DNA of 64,000 nucleotides, taken from Bog-756 sp963725395 (GTDB taxonomy: Bacteria > Actinomycetota > Acidimicrobiia > Acidimicrobiales > RAAP-2). The position numbers and the translations under genes were made by a program. Numbering within the stretch: the stretch's first letter is position 1; each line of letters begins with the position of its first letter. Location of the stretch: NCBI GenBank assembly GCA_963725395.1, contig CAVRYH010000005.1:186001-250000 (forward strand), given 5' to 3'. Below, piece after piece: positions 52,392 to 61,625 of the stretch. The notes beneath the pieces were generated by a model that was not told the origin of the DNA, did no database searches, and saw only the letters and a list, made by a program, of their open reading frames with translations.

Positions 52392-53975
52392 TCATCTCGT
52401 CGTGTCCGCGCCGATCGGGGGATCGCTCTCGGCGTCGAGGCGGTCGCGGAGCTCCTGTTTGAGCACCTTGCCGGTGGCATTCCTCGGCAGCCCGTCGACG
52501 ATGAACCACTGCCGCGGGACCTTGTAGCGGGCCAGGTGCTCGAGCGTGTACTCGCGGAGAGACTGAGGGGAGGCGTCCATGCCCGGTCGCAAGGTCACGA
52601 AGGCGACCACGTCTTCTCCGAGCACCGGGTGGGGTGTGCCCACCACGGCCACCTCCCGCACGGCGGGGTGAGACTCGATGGCGTGCTCCACGTCGGTGGG
52701 GTGGATGTTGTTGCCGCCCCTGATGATGACGTCCTTGCTCCGCCCGACGATGTAGAGGTAACCGTCGTCGTCGATGCGGCCGAGGTCGCCCGTGACCAGC
52801 CAGCCGTCGACCCAGGTCCGAGCGGTCGCCTCCGGGTCACCGAAGTACTCGCGTGGACGTCCGGGAATCCGCATCCGGACCTGGCCGACCTCGTTGGGCG
52901 GCACGGGGGCGCCGTCGTCGTCCACGCAGACGACCTCGGCCGGCGCCAGGGGCTTGCCCACTGACCCTGGCCGCCTCACCGCCTCTCCCGGGGGCATCAG
53001 GCAGTAGACCGAGCCGGCCTCGGTCATGCCGTAGTTGTTGGACACCAGTGCGTCGGGCATCTTCTCCTGCAGGCGTTCGAGGACGAAGGGGGCCAGGGGG
53101 GCACTGCCCACGCTGCAGAGCTGGACCGACCCGAGCTCGGCCGTGGCGAACCGCGGGTGCTCGAGGAGCAGTGCGGCCATGGCCGGCACCAGGAAGACCG
53201 ACCCGGGCCGCTCGGATTCGACGACGTCGAACCAACTGTCGGCATCGAACCGGGGTTGGTAGATCGCCCGGAGCCCCAGCTTCATCGGGGTGTAGACGAA
53301 GGCCAGCCCGGCGAACGTGTAGGGGGGACTGGCATGTAGCCACCCCCCTCCACTCCACTGCGGCTCACGAAAGGGGATGAGCGAGTAGTTGTCGTGCCGG
53401 ACGGCCACCGCCTTCGGACTTCCCGTCGTCCCCGAGGTGTACATGATGTCGGCCAGGTCGCCTGGATCACGGGGCACCTGGAAGTAGGACGGGTCGTCAC
53501 TGAGGAATTCCGACCAGGGCACGGCGCCCGCGGCGGCATCGGCTTCTCCCCGCGCCCCTGGTTCCTCCGGGCCGGCGCTCGGGACGCTCACCACGAGGTC
53601 GGGCCGCCCGGCGGGGTACCGGGCCGACAGGCCTGCTTCGGTGATCGACGCCCTCGCCCCGCAGTGGGCGAGCATCCGCTCCAACTCGGGTCGAGTCAGC
53701 TGGGGATTGAGGGGGACCGCCACCGCTCCGGCGCGGTGGACGGCGGCGTAGGCCACGACCCACTCGAGGGCATGGGCCGGCTCGAGGTGGATGGTCACCC
53801 GGTCACCCGGGGCGACGCCCGCCCCCACGAGCGCCCGGGCCAGTCGGCTGGCGGAATCGTCCCACTCGGCGAATGTGAGCTCACCCACCCCGACCACGAG
53901 GTAGGCCGACTCGTCGCCGTAGCGCAACGCCATGGCGTGAAGCTGTTCGGGGGGCAGGGAGGCCACGACGGTCAC
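52392..53975 (-). CDS. Acyl-CoA synthetase (AMP-binding, fatty-acid/aryl-CoA ligase)
   Basis: A roughly 527-residue ANL enzyme. The ATP-binding signature YTSGTTGSPKA is near 190, the NYGMTEAGS adenine site in the middle, WLVTGDLGRIDDDG the hinge region, and NATGKVLK the catalytic Lys near the C-terminus. It activates a carboxylic acid to its CoA ester through an acyl-AMP. No ribosome site fixes the start; GTG at 53975 or 53966 or the later ATG at MALRYGDE are possible. It should supply CoA esters to the nearby dehydrogenase, hydratase and thiolase. Confidence 0.92.
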   Translation of the reverse strand: MTVVASLPPEQLHAMALRYGDESAYLVVGVGELTFAEWDDSASRLARALVGAGVAPGDRVTIHLEPAHALEWVVAYAAVHRAGAVAVPLNPQLTRPELERMLAHCGARASITEAGLSARYPAGRPDLVVSVPSAGPEEPGARGEADAAAGAVPWSEFLSDDPSYFQVPRDPGDLADIMYTSGTTGSPKAVAVRHDNYSLIPFREPQWSGGGWLHASPPYTFAGLAFVYTPMKLGLRAIYQPRFDADSWFDVVESERPGSVFLVPAMAALLLEHPRFATAELGSVQLCSVGSAPLAPFVLERLQEKMPDALVSNNYGMTEAGSVYCLMPPGEAVRRPGSVGKPLAPAEVVCVDDDGAPVPPNEVGQVRMRIPGRPREYFGDPEATARTWVDGWLVTGDLGRIDDDGYLYIVGRSKDVIIRGGNNIHPTDVEHAIESHPAVREVAVVGTPHPVLGEDVVAFVTLRPGMDASPQSLREYTLEHLARYKVPRQWFIVDGLPRNATGKVLKQELRDRLDAESDPPIGADTTR

Positions 53976-54257
53976 CGACGCGGTCGGGTGGTGTGCGCCG
54001 GTTGCTGGACGCCCCGGGGCTGGGCACCGCGTGGTCCGGTCCGGCGGCTCGTGCTGTGACCCATGTTCCCCAGTCCCTCCGATCGGTCCCGCCGGTCCGA
54101 TCGTGGTGACGGCCGGACCCGAGCCAGCAGCATGGCCGACCGGGCGCGGTCGGTCAATCCACGACGGCGCGCGGCCTTCGTGCGGCGATGACGCCAGCGC
54201 TAGTGTCTCTCCGAGCTGGGGACCCGACCTCGGCCCGTCGCAGGAGGATTCCGTTCG

Positions 54258-54755
54258 ATGTCCCGATCTGTGGAGGATTCCCCGGCGGGTGCCGGCCGGG
54301 TGCGCGATCGGCTGGCCGAGCTCGGGCTGCGTCTGCACGGGCCCCATCCCCCTCACGACCCGCTCGACGCAGTCGTGGTCCACGGCGGGGTGGCCAGAAC
54401 CTCGGGCCAGCTCCCGCGCATCGACGGCGTGCTCACCTGCTGTGGGACGTTGGGCCGGACGGTGACCGTGGAGGAGGGAGCGGAGGCCGCCGCGGTCTGT
54501 GCCCTCAACGCCCTGGCCGTGCTGGAGGCGGCGCTGGGCACGCTCGATCGGGTGGCGCGGGTGCTGACGGTGACCGGCTACGTGGCGTCGGACCCGGACT
54601 TCCACCGACAGCCCGACGTCGTGGACGGGGCCAGTGCGATCCTGTTCCAGGTGTTCGGCGACTCGGGACGGCACACCCGGTCGGCCGTGGGCGTCGCCGC
54701 GCTGCCACGGGGGGGCGCCGTGGAGATCGAAGTGACCGTCGCGCTGCACGACTGA
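54258..54755 (+). CDS. RidA/YjgF/Rid-family protein
   Basis: A 165-residue RidA-like protein, with VVVHGGVARTSGQLPR in the N-terminal half, LGTLDRVARVLTVTGYVASDPDFHRQP in the middle and RSAVGVAALPRGGAVEIEVTVAL at the end, where Arg in HTRSAVG is the substrate-binding residue of the family. RidA clears reactive enamine/imine products and supports amine or amino-acid catabolism, fitting the amine oxidase region. ATG at 54258 with AGGAGG about 12 bases before. Confidence 0.85.
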   Translation: MSRSVEDSPAGAGRVRDRLAELGLRLHGPHPPHDPLDAVVVHGGVARTSGQLPRIDGVLTCCGTLGRTVTVEEGAEAAAVCALNALAVLEAALGTLDRVARVLTVTGYVASDPDFHRQPDVVDGASAILFQVFGDSGRHTRSAVGVAALPRGGAVEIEVTVALHD

Positions 54756-54787
54756 TGTCCGCCGACGGCGCGGACGGGAAGGGACCG

Positions 54788-55429
54788 ATGGGAACCAACA
54801 CGGAGATCGCCGGGGCATTGGCCGAGCTGGGTGCCGCCACGTTGGGTGAGTCGGGAGCGCGGGCCATGCCGACCCGGATCCGGCCGGTCTGGAGTGGGGC
54901 CGCACTGGCCGCGCCGGCCTTCCCGGTGCGCTGCAGCCCCGGTGACAACCTGGCCATCCACGTGGCGGTGTCCCGGGCGCCGGCCGGGGCGGTGCTGGTG
55001 GTCGATGTCGGCGACGTGCCCGATCGGGGCTACTGGGGCGAGGTGCTCACCACGGGTGCCCTCGCCCGCGGTCTGGCCGGTCTCGTCATCGACGGGGGCG
55101 TGCGCGACGTGGCGGCACTCGAGCGGCTGGCCTTCCCGGTTTTCTCGAGGACCGTGGCGCTCCCGGGTGCCACCAAGACGAACTGGGGCGCCATCGGGTC
55201 GCCGGCCACGGTCGCCGGGGTCGCGGTCGTCCCGGGTGACTGGGTGGTCGGTGACGTCGACGGCGTCGTCGTGGTGCCCGGTGACGCGCTCGAGCGGTTG
55301 CTCGAGGCCGGTCGCGCCCGGGCGTCGGCCGAGGCCGGATACTTCGACGCCCTGAGGAAGGGGTCGACCACCGTTGAGATCCTCGGCCTCGACCCGTCGC
55401 TCGTGGAGGACGGTTCGTCCCCGGCCTGA
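54788..55429 (+). CDS. RraA-family protein (HMG/CHA aldolase or decarboxylase-like)
   Basis: A 213-residue protein with GYWGEVLTTGALARGLAGLVIDGGVRD, the core of RraA-like metal-dependent aldolases (4-hydroxy-4-methyl-2-oxoglutarate aldolase and oxaloacetate decarboxylase); Arg and Asp in GGVRD are the catalytic pair. True RNase E inhibition is not expected in this lineage. ATG at 54788 has GGGAAGGGA upstream; an ATG 33 bases before it (54755) overlaps the RidA stop (TGATG), so either may be used. Confidence 0.85.
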   Translation: MGTNTEIAGALAELGAATLGESGARAMPTRIRPVWSGAALAAPAFPVRCSPGDNLAIHVAVSRAPAGAVLVVDVGDVPDRGYWGEVLTTGALARGLAGLVIDGGVRDVAALERLAFPVFSRTVALPGATKTNWGAIGSPATVAGVAVVPGDWVVGDVDGVVVVPGDALERLLEAGRARASAEAGYFDALRKGSTTVEILGLDPSLVEDGSSPA

Positions 55430-55453
55430 GACCGACCCGGCCGGGACCGTGGC

Positions 55454-55843
55454 TCAGTGGTGGGTGTAGTCGATGGGGCCCGCGCCCTTCACGCCGATGG
55501 CGAAGCAGAAGCAGTGGATGGGCGCGTGCTCACTGACCGGCCGGAGGCTGTGGACCTCGTCGGGCGGGATGTGGACGAGGTCGCCCTGGGCGATCTCGCG
55601 CTCCTCGTCGCCGATGGTCATGATGCCCCTGCCGCGGAGCACGTAGTAGAACTCGTGGGTCGGGTGGGAGTGGGGATGGACGTATCCGCCCCCCTCGACC
55701 TCGAACTCGTTCACCAGCTCGAGGAACCCGCCGTCGGTCTGCTCTTTCATCTCGCGTGAGTTGACCATCCACCATACGGGCACGGTGCCGTTGTGCTCGA
55801 CGACGGGGGCGGCGTTCTCGATGTTGCGTACGTCCATGGCCAT
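55454..55843 (-). CDS. Cupin-domain protein
   Basis: A 129-residue single cupin. HPHSHPTHEFYYVLRGRGIMTI is motif 1 (two or three His plus Glu as metal ligands), and GDLVHIPPDEVHSLRP motif 2 with a His. The fold could act as a dioxygenase, isomerase or sensor. ATG at 55843 follows GAGGAGCACGC. Convergent with the RraA gene. Confidence 0.87.
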   Translation of the reverse strand: MAMDVRNIENAAPVVEHNGTVPVWWMVNSREMKEQTDGGFLELVNEFEVEGGGYVHPHSHPTHEFYYVLRGRGIMTIGDEEREIAQGDLVHIPPDEVHSLRPVSEHAPIHCFCFAIGVKGAGPIDYTHH

Positions 55844-55925
55844 GCGTGCTCCTCTTGCCCGCGCCGGTGGGCGAAGCCGATGTTAGGTTGAGCCCTCACC
55901 TTAGATCGCAACGGAGGAGGGAACC

Positions 55926-56468
55926 ATGGGCGGACGGGTGAGGCAGATCGTCCCGGCCCGGGTGACGCCGGCCGCCTGGGCCCCGTTCGGATGGCTGCCG
56001 GTGGCCGACACGGATCCAGAGGACGGGTCCTCGAGACTCGTCTTTGCCTGGGACGACGTGCACGTCAACCGGATCGCCCACCGGCGCGACGAAGTGCCCG
56101 AGATCGACGGGGGCCTCCGGTGCCTGGCGCTCTACCGCCATCTCACCCACACTCAGGTGCTGATGCCGCTCGACGCCAAAGCCGTGCTGGCCGTCGCGCC
56201 ACCGGGGGCGGACCTCAGCTCTCCGGCGGACGTGGCCCTGATCGCCGCCTTCGTGCTGGACCCGTTGGACTCGATCGTGCTGCACCAGGGCACATGGCAC
56301 TGGGGCCCGTTCCCGGTGACGGCCGACGAGGTCCATCTCTTCAACGTCCAGGGGTTGCGCTACCGCGAGGACAACGAGAGCGCCGACATCGGGGCGCTCG
56401 GTGCCCCGGTGGATGTCGTCTGGGGCGGGGACGGTCCGCGCCCCCCGGCCGGGGCCACGACTAACTAA
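55926..56468 (+). CDS. Ureidoglycolate-lyase-like protein
   Basis: A 180-residue cupin-type protein with the ureidoglycolate lyase pattern: LYRHLTHTQVLMPLDAKAVL, VLAVAPPGADLS, AFVLDPLDSIVLHQGTWHW. Known AllA enzymes split ureidoglycolate to glyoxylate and urea; here no allantoin genes are near, so a related reaction is possible. ATG at 55926 has GGAGGAGGG upstream. It is followed by an operator-like promoter region, so it is not clearly in the transporter operon. Confidence 0.8.
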   Translation: MGGRVRQIVPARVTPAAWAPFGWLPVADTDPEDGSSRLVFAWDDVHVNRIAHRRDEVPEIDGGLRCLALYRHLTHTQVLMPLDAKAVLAVAPPGADLSSPADVALIAAFVLDPLDSIVLHQGTWHWGPFPVTADEVHLFNVQGLRYREDNESADIGALGAPVDVVWGGDGPRPPAGATTN

Positions 56469-56470
56469 TG

Positions 56471-56504
56471 TTGACAAGGCAGCGCCTGTGCCATAAACAC
56501 AGGC
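56471..56504 (+). promoter_or_regulatory. Promoter with embedded operator for the importer operon
   Basis: Perfect TTGACA (56471-56476), 17-base spacer, TAAACA (56494-56499). A perfect inverted repeat GCCTGTG-CCATAAA-CACAGGC (56484-56504) covers the -10, as expected for repressor control. A second perfect palindrome AAACAGCTGTTT (56510-56521) lies just downstream, followed by six Ts. The binding-protein ATG is at 56578. Confidence 0.7.
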
Positions 56505-56577
56505 CCGGCAAACAGCTGTTTTTTGGGGGGGACCGCCAACCCGGTGCGACCCGTCGGACCGATTAGGGGGAGTGGAT

Positions 56578-57870
56578 ATGCGGAGGCAGCGGGGAAGACG
56601 GTTGGTGCCGGCGGTACTGGCACTGGGGGTCCTGGCCATCACCGGCGGGTGGGCCGGATCGGCCACGGCGGGGGCGAGCACGACCGCCATCGCGCCCGGC
56701 GCCCAGATCGACGTCGGAGCCATCTCGTCGCGCACCGGCCCGCTGGCCGGCATCTTCGGAGGCCTGGCCCCGGGGATGATCGCCTACTTCAAGACCATCG
56801 ACGCCAAGGGCGGTGTCGACGGGCACAAGATCGTGCTGACCCAGAACCTCGATGACGGCGGATCGCCCAGTCAGTTCACCCAGCTCACCCACACCCTCAT
56901 CGACCAGGACCACGTGTTCGCGGTCGGGGTGGCGTCAGCCTGGTTCACCCCCAACTACTTCGTCTCGACGGACACGCCGACCTACGGCTACAACGTGAGC
57001 GCCAACTGGCAGACTGCGCCCAACCTGTTCGCCGTCGGCGGTTCGACCCAGATCTACGCGTCGGCCGACTCGACGTACGTCTACTTCCTGAAGAAGGTGG
57101 ACGCGAAGTCGGTGGCCTTCATCAGCTACGGGCCGGGGATCGCCGCGTCCTACGACGCCTGTTCGTCCTACGCCAAGGAGATGAAGAAGCTGGGCTACAA
57201 GGTCTACTCCGACGTCAGCGCCCAGCTCGGGGGGAGCTACAACTCCGATGTCCAGCGCATGCAGGAGGCGGGCTCCCAGGCCGTCGTCAGCTGCATGCAG
57301 GCCTCGGACAACGTCACCCTGGCCCGAGACATCCAGCAGTACGGGCTCAAGGTCAAGCAGCTGTGGTTGAACGGTTACGACCAGAGCTTCCTCGACCAGT
57401 ACAGCAACGTCATGCAGGGCGTCTACTTCGACATCACCGGTGACGTGCCGTTCGGGGCGGCCAACTCCTCCAAGTACGGGGATACCTACAGCGGCATGCA
57501 GCAGTACATCGCCTCCATGAAGAAGTACGAGCCGTCGGACGTCTACAACGGTGTGTCCTTCCAGGGTTGGCAGTCGGCCGCCCTGCTGGCCGCCGGGATC
57601 AAGGCCGCCGGGAACGACGTCACCCAGGCCTCGGTGATCTCCGCCACCAACAACCTCTCGAACTTCACGGCCGGTGGCCTGTCGTCGCCGGTCAACTGGA
57701 AGGTGGGGCACGTCGGCTACACCGAGCCGAGCTGCAGCGCCTGGGTCCGGGTGTCCGGCAAGTCGTTCGAGTCGGTGTTCGCCACCGGCAAGCAGGTGTT
57801 CGTATGTGTGAACGCCAGCGTGACCGATCCGAAGGTGGTTACCCCGCCCAAGGGAACCCCGGGGGCATGA
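56578..57870 (+). CDS. ABC transporter substrate-binding protein (branched-chain amino acid/urea/amide type)
   Basis: A 430-residue exported protein with a Sec signal ending ATAGAS near residue 33, then a type I periplasmic-binding fold (GAISSRTGPLAGIFGGLAPGMIAYF). There is no lipobox Cys, which is unusual for a Gram-positive binding protein. ATG at 56578 with AGGGGGAG. It heads the operon binding protein, fused permease, two ATPases. Amino acids, amides, urea or aromatic acids are common ligands; ligand unknown. Confidence 0.9.
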   Translation: MRRQRGRRLVPAVLALGVLAITGGWAGSATAGASTTAIAPGAQIDVGAISSRTGPLAGIFGGLAPGMIAYFKTIDAKGGVDGHKIVLTQNLDDGGSPSQFTQLTHTLIDQDHVFAVGVASAWFTPNYFVSTDTPTYGYNVSANWQTAPNLFAVGGSTQIYASADSTYVYFLKKVDAKSVAFISYGPGIAASYDACSSYAKEMKKLGYKVYSDVSAQLGGSYNSDVQRMQEAGSQAVVSCMQASDNVTLARDIQQYGLKVKQLWLNGYDQSFLDQYSNVMQGVYFDITGDVPFGAANSSKYGDTYSGMQQYIASMKKYEPSDVYNGVSFQGWQSAALLAAGIKAAGNDVTQASVISATNNLSNFTAGGLSSPVNWKVGHVGYTEPSCSAWVRVSGKSFESVFATGKQVFVCVNASVTDPKVVTPPKGTPGA

Positions 57871-57910
57871 AGCTGAACACAGCCGGGTCCCGGTAGGAGC
57901 CCCCGTCGGC

Positions 57911-59890
57911 GTGGAGCACTTTCTGGGTTTCGCCATACCCGGGATTCCCTACGGCTGCACGTATGCCATCGTCGCCGTGGGCCTCGTGCTCACCTACCAG
58001 GCCACCGGCGTCTTCAACTTTGCCTACGGCGCTCAGGCCTACGTCTCGGCGTTCCTGTTCACCTGGCTGGTCCAAAACGAGGGCCTCCCGGTGTGGTTGG
58101 CCTTCGTGGTGTCGGTCCTCGTCCTGGCGCCGGCCCTCGGGCTGGCCTTCGACCGCTTCCTGTTCCGCCACATCGCCAACACCAACACCACCGCCAAGTT
58201 GGTCACCGGGATCAGTCTGTTCGTGGGGATCCCGAGTGTGCTGGCCGTCATCTTCGGGAGCGCCAACCAGTACAACCCCCCGAGCATCCTGTTCAACCCC
58301 GACACCGTCTACTTCCGGGTCGCCGGAACGCCGATCAACGGGATCTACCTGACCAGCGTCATCACCACGGCGGTCATCCTGGTCGCCCTGGTCGCCCTCA
58401 TGCGGTTGACCAACCTCGGGCTGCAGATGCGGGGCGCAGTCGAGAGCCGCCGTCTCATCGAGCTCGACGGCGTCAACGCCGGCCGGGTGGTGGCCGTGGC
58501 CTGGGCCATCTCGGGCCTCATGGCCGGGCTGGCCGGGGTCCTGCTCGCCCCCATCTACGGGCAGCTCCAGTTCAGCGACTACGCCGCCTTGATGGTGGCG
58601 GCCTTCGCCGCCGCCGCCTGGGCCGTGCTGCGCTCGATGCCCATCGCCGCTCTGGTGGGGATCGTGATGGGCGTGGTGTCGACCGTGTTGCAGGGCTACC
58701 TGCCGGTCAGCAGCGTGTGGTCCTCGGCCGCTCTCACCTCGTTGCCGTTCATCGTCCTGATCGCCGCGCTGCTCCTCGTGCCCGGCCTCCGCCACCTCGA
58801 CCACACCAAGGACCCCATGTCCTCGGTCGATCCGCCCACGCCCCCGACGGTCGCCGCGCTGCGGGCGCCCCAGATCGACAAGATCGTCAGGGTCGGTTGG
58901 TACATCCTGCTGGGCGCCTTCGTGGTGTCCATGCTGACGTGGCTCCCGACGACGTGGGAGAACGTGTTCAACGCCGGGCTGGTCTACTCGATCGTCTTTC
59001 TGTCCATCACCCTGATCACCGGCATGGGCGGCCAGCTCTCCCTGGCCCAGGCCACCCTGGCCGGGGTGGGGGCCTACACCGCCGCGCAGCTGGCCAACCA
59101 CTTCGGGCTCAGTCTGCTGCTCGGCGGCCTGGTGGGTGGGGTCGCCGCCGCCCTGGTGGCCACCGTGCTCGCCTTCGCGTCGGTGCGCCTGCGGGGTCTC
59201 GGCCTGGCGCTGTTGACCATCGCTGCCGCCCTGTTCTTCGACAACACGGTGTTCCCGCAGCTCAACAGCAGCAACGGCCAGACCGTGGGGATCAAGCCGT
59301 CATGGGTGGGCTTCGGCATCCTGCATCCCAACGGTCACGCCTTCTTCATCGCTGCCATGATCGTCCTGCTGGTGTGCATCACCGGCGTGCAGCTGATCCG
59401 CCGGGGCACCACCGGCCGGTTCCTCGGCGCCATGCGGGGCAGCGAGACGGCGGCGGCCGGCCTGGGCATCAACCTCACCTGGCAGCACGTGGTGGTCTTC
59501 GCCCTCTCGGGTGTGGTGGCGGGAATCGGGGGGACGATGCTGTCCATCCAGCAACAACAGGTCAACCCGGCCCTGTTCAACTACCAGATCTCCCTGGTGT
59601 TCGTCGTGGTCGTGGTCACCACCGGGGCGAGCACGGTGGAGGGGGCCCTCCAGGCCGGGTTCGGGTTCGTCATCCTCCAGCAGCTCCTCACCTACGTGCC
59701 GGCCCGGCTGGGTGGGAACAGCCTCGTGGTCGTGTTCTTCGCCTTCGGTGCCCTCACGTATTCGGCCCACCCCGAGGGGATCGTCGAGTACCAGAAGCGG
59801 CGCTGGACGCTCCGGACCCAGAACCTGATCTTCCGACCCGTCGACCACGGGGGCGACCCTCCCGGCGCCCCGGTCCTGGCCGATGGCTGA
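57911..59890 (+). CDS. Fused LivH-LivM ABC permease
   Basis: A 659-residue membrane protein combining both permeases of the HAAT family. The LivH half (1-295) has the NFAYGAQAYVSAFLF start; the LivM half (about 330-630) has ITGMGGQLSLAQATLAGVGAYTAA and ATPase-docking LGAMRGSETAAAGLGI. A polar linker (about 300-325) joins them. GTG at 57911. It makes a single-chain channel for the substrate delivered by the binding protein. Confidence 0.92.
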   Translation: MEHFLGFAIPGIPYGCTYAIVAVGLVLTYQATGVFNFAYGAQAYVSAFLFTWLVQNEGLPVWLAFVVSVLVLAPALGLAFDRFLFRHIANTNTTAKLVTGISLFVGIPSVLAVIFGSANQYNPPSILFNPDTVYFRVAGTPINGIYLTSVITTAVILVALVALMRLTNLGLQMRGAVESRRLIELDGVNAGRVVAVAWAISGLMAGLAGVLLAPIYGQLQFSDYAALMVAAFAAAAWAVLRSMPIAALVGIVMGVVSTVLQGYLPVSSVWSSAALTSLPFIVLIAALLLVPGLRHLDHTKDPMSSVDPPTPPTVAALRAPQIDKIVRVGWYILLGAFVVSMLTWLPTTWENVFNAGLVYSIVFLSITLITGMGGQLSLAQATLAGVGAYTAAQLANHFGLSLLLGGLVGGVAAALVATVLAFASVRLRGLGLALLTIAAALFFDNTVFPQLNSSNGQTVGIKPSWVGFGILHPNGHAFFIAAMIVLLVCITGVQLIRRGTTGRFLGAMRGSETAAAGLGINLTWQHVVVFALSGVVAGIGGTMLSIQQQQVNPALFNYQISLVFVVVVVTTGASTVEGALQAGFGFVILQQLLTYVPARLGGNSLVVVFFAFGALTYSAHPEGIVEYQKRRWTLRTQNLIFRPVDHGGDPPGAPVLADG

Positions 59891-60686
59891 CACCGCCACC
59901 GCCGCCGCCACGCCCGGCGCCGCCCACGGGCCGCTCCTCACCGTCTCCGAGGTGTCCAAGTCCTTCGGCGGGATCGCCGCGGTCAGCGGCGTGAGCCTGA
60001 CGGTCGGCCGGGGCGAGAGCATCGGACTGGTCGGCCCGAACGGCGCCGGCAAGACGACGCTGTTCAACTGCATCTGCGGCCAGCTCCGCCCCGAGCAGGG
60101 TATCGTCGAGCTCGACGGCAGCGATCTCCTCGGCATACCGACATTCAAGCGGGCACGTCTCGGCATCAGCCGCACCTACCAGCGCATCGAGGTGTTCCCG
60201 GACATGACGGTGTGGGACCACCTGGTGGTGGCCGTCCGGGCCCGTTGGTGCACCGGGAGACTGTGGAGGGACCTGCTCAACCGCAGTTCGGTCACGGCCG
60301 GGGAGCGGGAGCGGGTGGCGTCGGTGCTCGAGCTGGTCGGCATCGCCGACCGGGCCCAGACCCCGGTGTCGGCCCTCGGGCTGGGTCTCTGCCGCCTGGT
60401 CGAGCTGGCCCGGGCCCTCGTGTCCGAGCCTGTCCTGCTGATGGCCGACGAACCGTCGTCGGGACTCGACGTCCACGAGACCAGGGAGCTGGCCCAGGTC
60501 CTTCGCAAGCTGCAACGCGAGCGGGGGATGGCCATGCTGCTGGTCGAGCACGACCTGGGCATGGTCGGCGAGGTGGTCGACCGGACGGTGGTCATGAACC
60601 TCGGTGTGGTGATCGCCGACGGCACCTTCGACGAGGTGATGGCCGACGCCAACGTCCGCCAGGCCTACCTCGGGGTGACCACATGA
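59883..60686 (+). CDS. livG: ABC transporter ATPase, LivG-like
   Basis: A 267-residue ATPase. Walker A GPNGAGKTT, Q-loop ISRTYQRIEVF, signature-like SALGLGLCRLVELARALV (with a degenerate C-loop: LGLGL in place of LSGGQ), Walker B LLMADEPSSGLD, and LLVEHDLGMV. ATG overlaps the permease stop by 8 bases and its stop overlaps the livF start (ATGA). Confidence 0.9.
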   Translation: MADTATAAATPGAAHGPLLTVSEVSKSFGGIAAVSGVSLTVGRGESIGLVGPNGAGKTTLFNCICGQLRPEQGIVELDGSDLLGIPTFKRARLGISRTYQRIEVFPDMTVWDHLVVAVRARWCTGRLWRDLLNRSSVTAGERERVASVLELVGIADRAQTPVSALGLGLCRLVELARALVSEPVLLMADEPSSGLDVHETRELAQVLRKLQRERGMAMLLVEHDLGMVGEVVDRTVVMNLGVVIADGTFDEVMADANVRQAYLGVTT

Positions 60687-61583
60687 CCGGCCCGGCTCCC
60701 GACCCCACGGATCGGGCGGGCACCGCGGTGGCCGACGGGGCACCGCCGGCGCTCGAGGTCGACCACGTGAGCGCCAGCTACGGTCCGTACCGGGCGCTGT
60801 TCGACGTGTCCTTTTCCGTCCCGGCGGCCGGGGTCGCCGCCCTGCTCGGCTCGAACGGTGCCGGCAAGTCCACCGTGGCCCGGGTGGTCACCGGGCTGCT
60901 GGCCAGCACCGAGGGGACCATCCGGTTGGCCGGCAGGGACGTGAGCGGCCTGTCGGCCTACAAGATCGCCCGGGCCGGCTCCGCCCACGTGCCCGAGGGC
61001 CGGGGGGTCTTCGCCAGCCTCACCGTCGAGGAGAACCTCGAAATTGGCCTTCCGACAGCGGGGCGGCCGCAAGAGCGTGCCGGCCTCGTTGGAGCGGGCC
61101 TTCGAGGCCTTTCCCGTGCTCAGTGCACGGCGCAAGCAGCAGGGGGGCACGCTCTCGGGTGGTGAGCAGCGCATCCTGTCCCTGGCCAAGGTCCTGGTGG
61201 AGCCGCCCCAGCTGTTGGTGGCCGACGAGATCTCCCTCGGACTGGCCCCGGTCATGATCGACGCCGTCTACGAGGGGCTGGCCAAGATCAACCACGCCGG
61301 GACGGCGCTGCTCATCGTCGAGCAGCAGGTCGACCGGGTGCTCGACATCGCCGGCACCACGGTGGTCCTCGAGCACGGGTCGGTGGCCTACAGTGGGCCG
61401 GCCGACGGGGCACTGGCCGCCATGGAGTCCGTGCTGGCCAGTCGGGGTGAGCGCACGGTGCTGGCGACCGGCCAGGGCGCCGACGTGGTCGTCCCCGGGT
61501 GGGGTACGGAAAAAGTGCAACAGGAGCTGCGGTTCCGCCGCCGCCGCACCGGCAAGGACGGCCGGGGGAAGCCGGCGTCATAG
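60683..61583 (+). CDS. livF: ABC transporter ATPase, LivF-like, apparent frameshift
   Basis: Frame 1 (ATG 60683) has Walker A GSNGAGKST and the Q-loop region HVPEGRGVFASLTVEENLE. Frame 2 continues LAFRQRGGRKSV, then signature LSGGEQRILSLAKVL, Walker B LLVADEISLGLAP and an extended basic tail. One extra A in the run at 61041-61043 breaks the frame; removal gives EENLELAFRQR. About 300 residues when repaired, some 55 longer than typical LivF due to the tail. It completes the importer. Confidence 0.87.
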
Positions 61584-61625
61584 GCCCACCGGGGCGGACT
61601 GCCACCGGGAACGAGAGGAACCTGA

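Noticed and set aside
56510..56524. Rho-independent terminator from AAACAGCTGTTT plus Ts
   Set aside because: The stem is short and AT-rich and lies before the importer start; palindrome or operator is more likely, although attenuation cannot be excluded.
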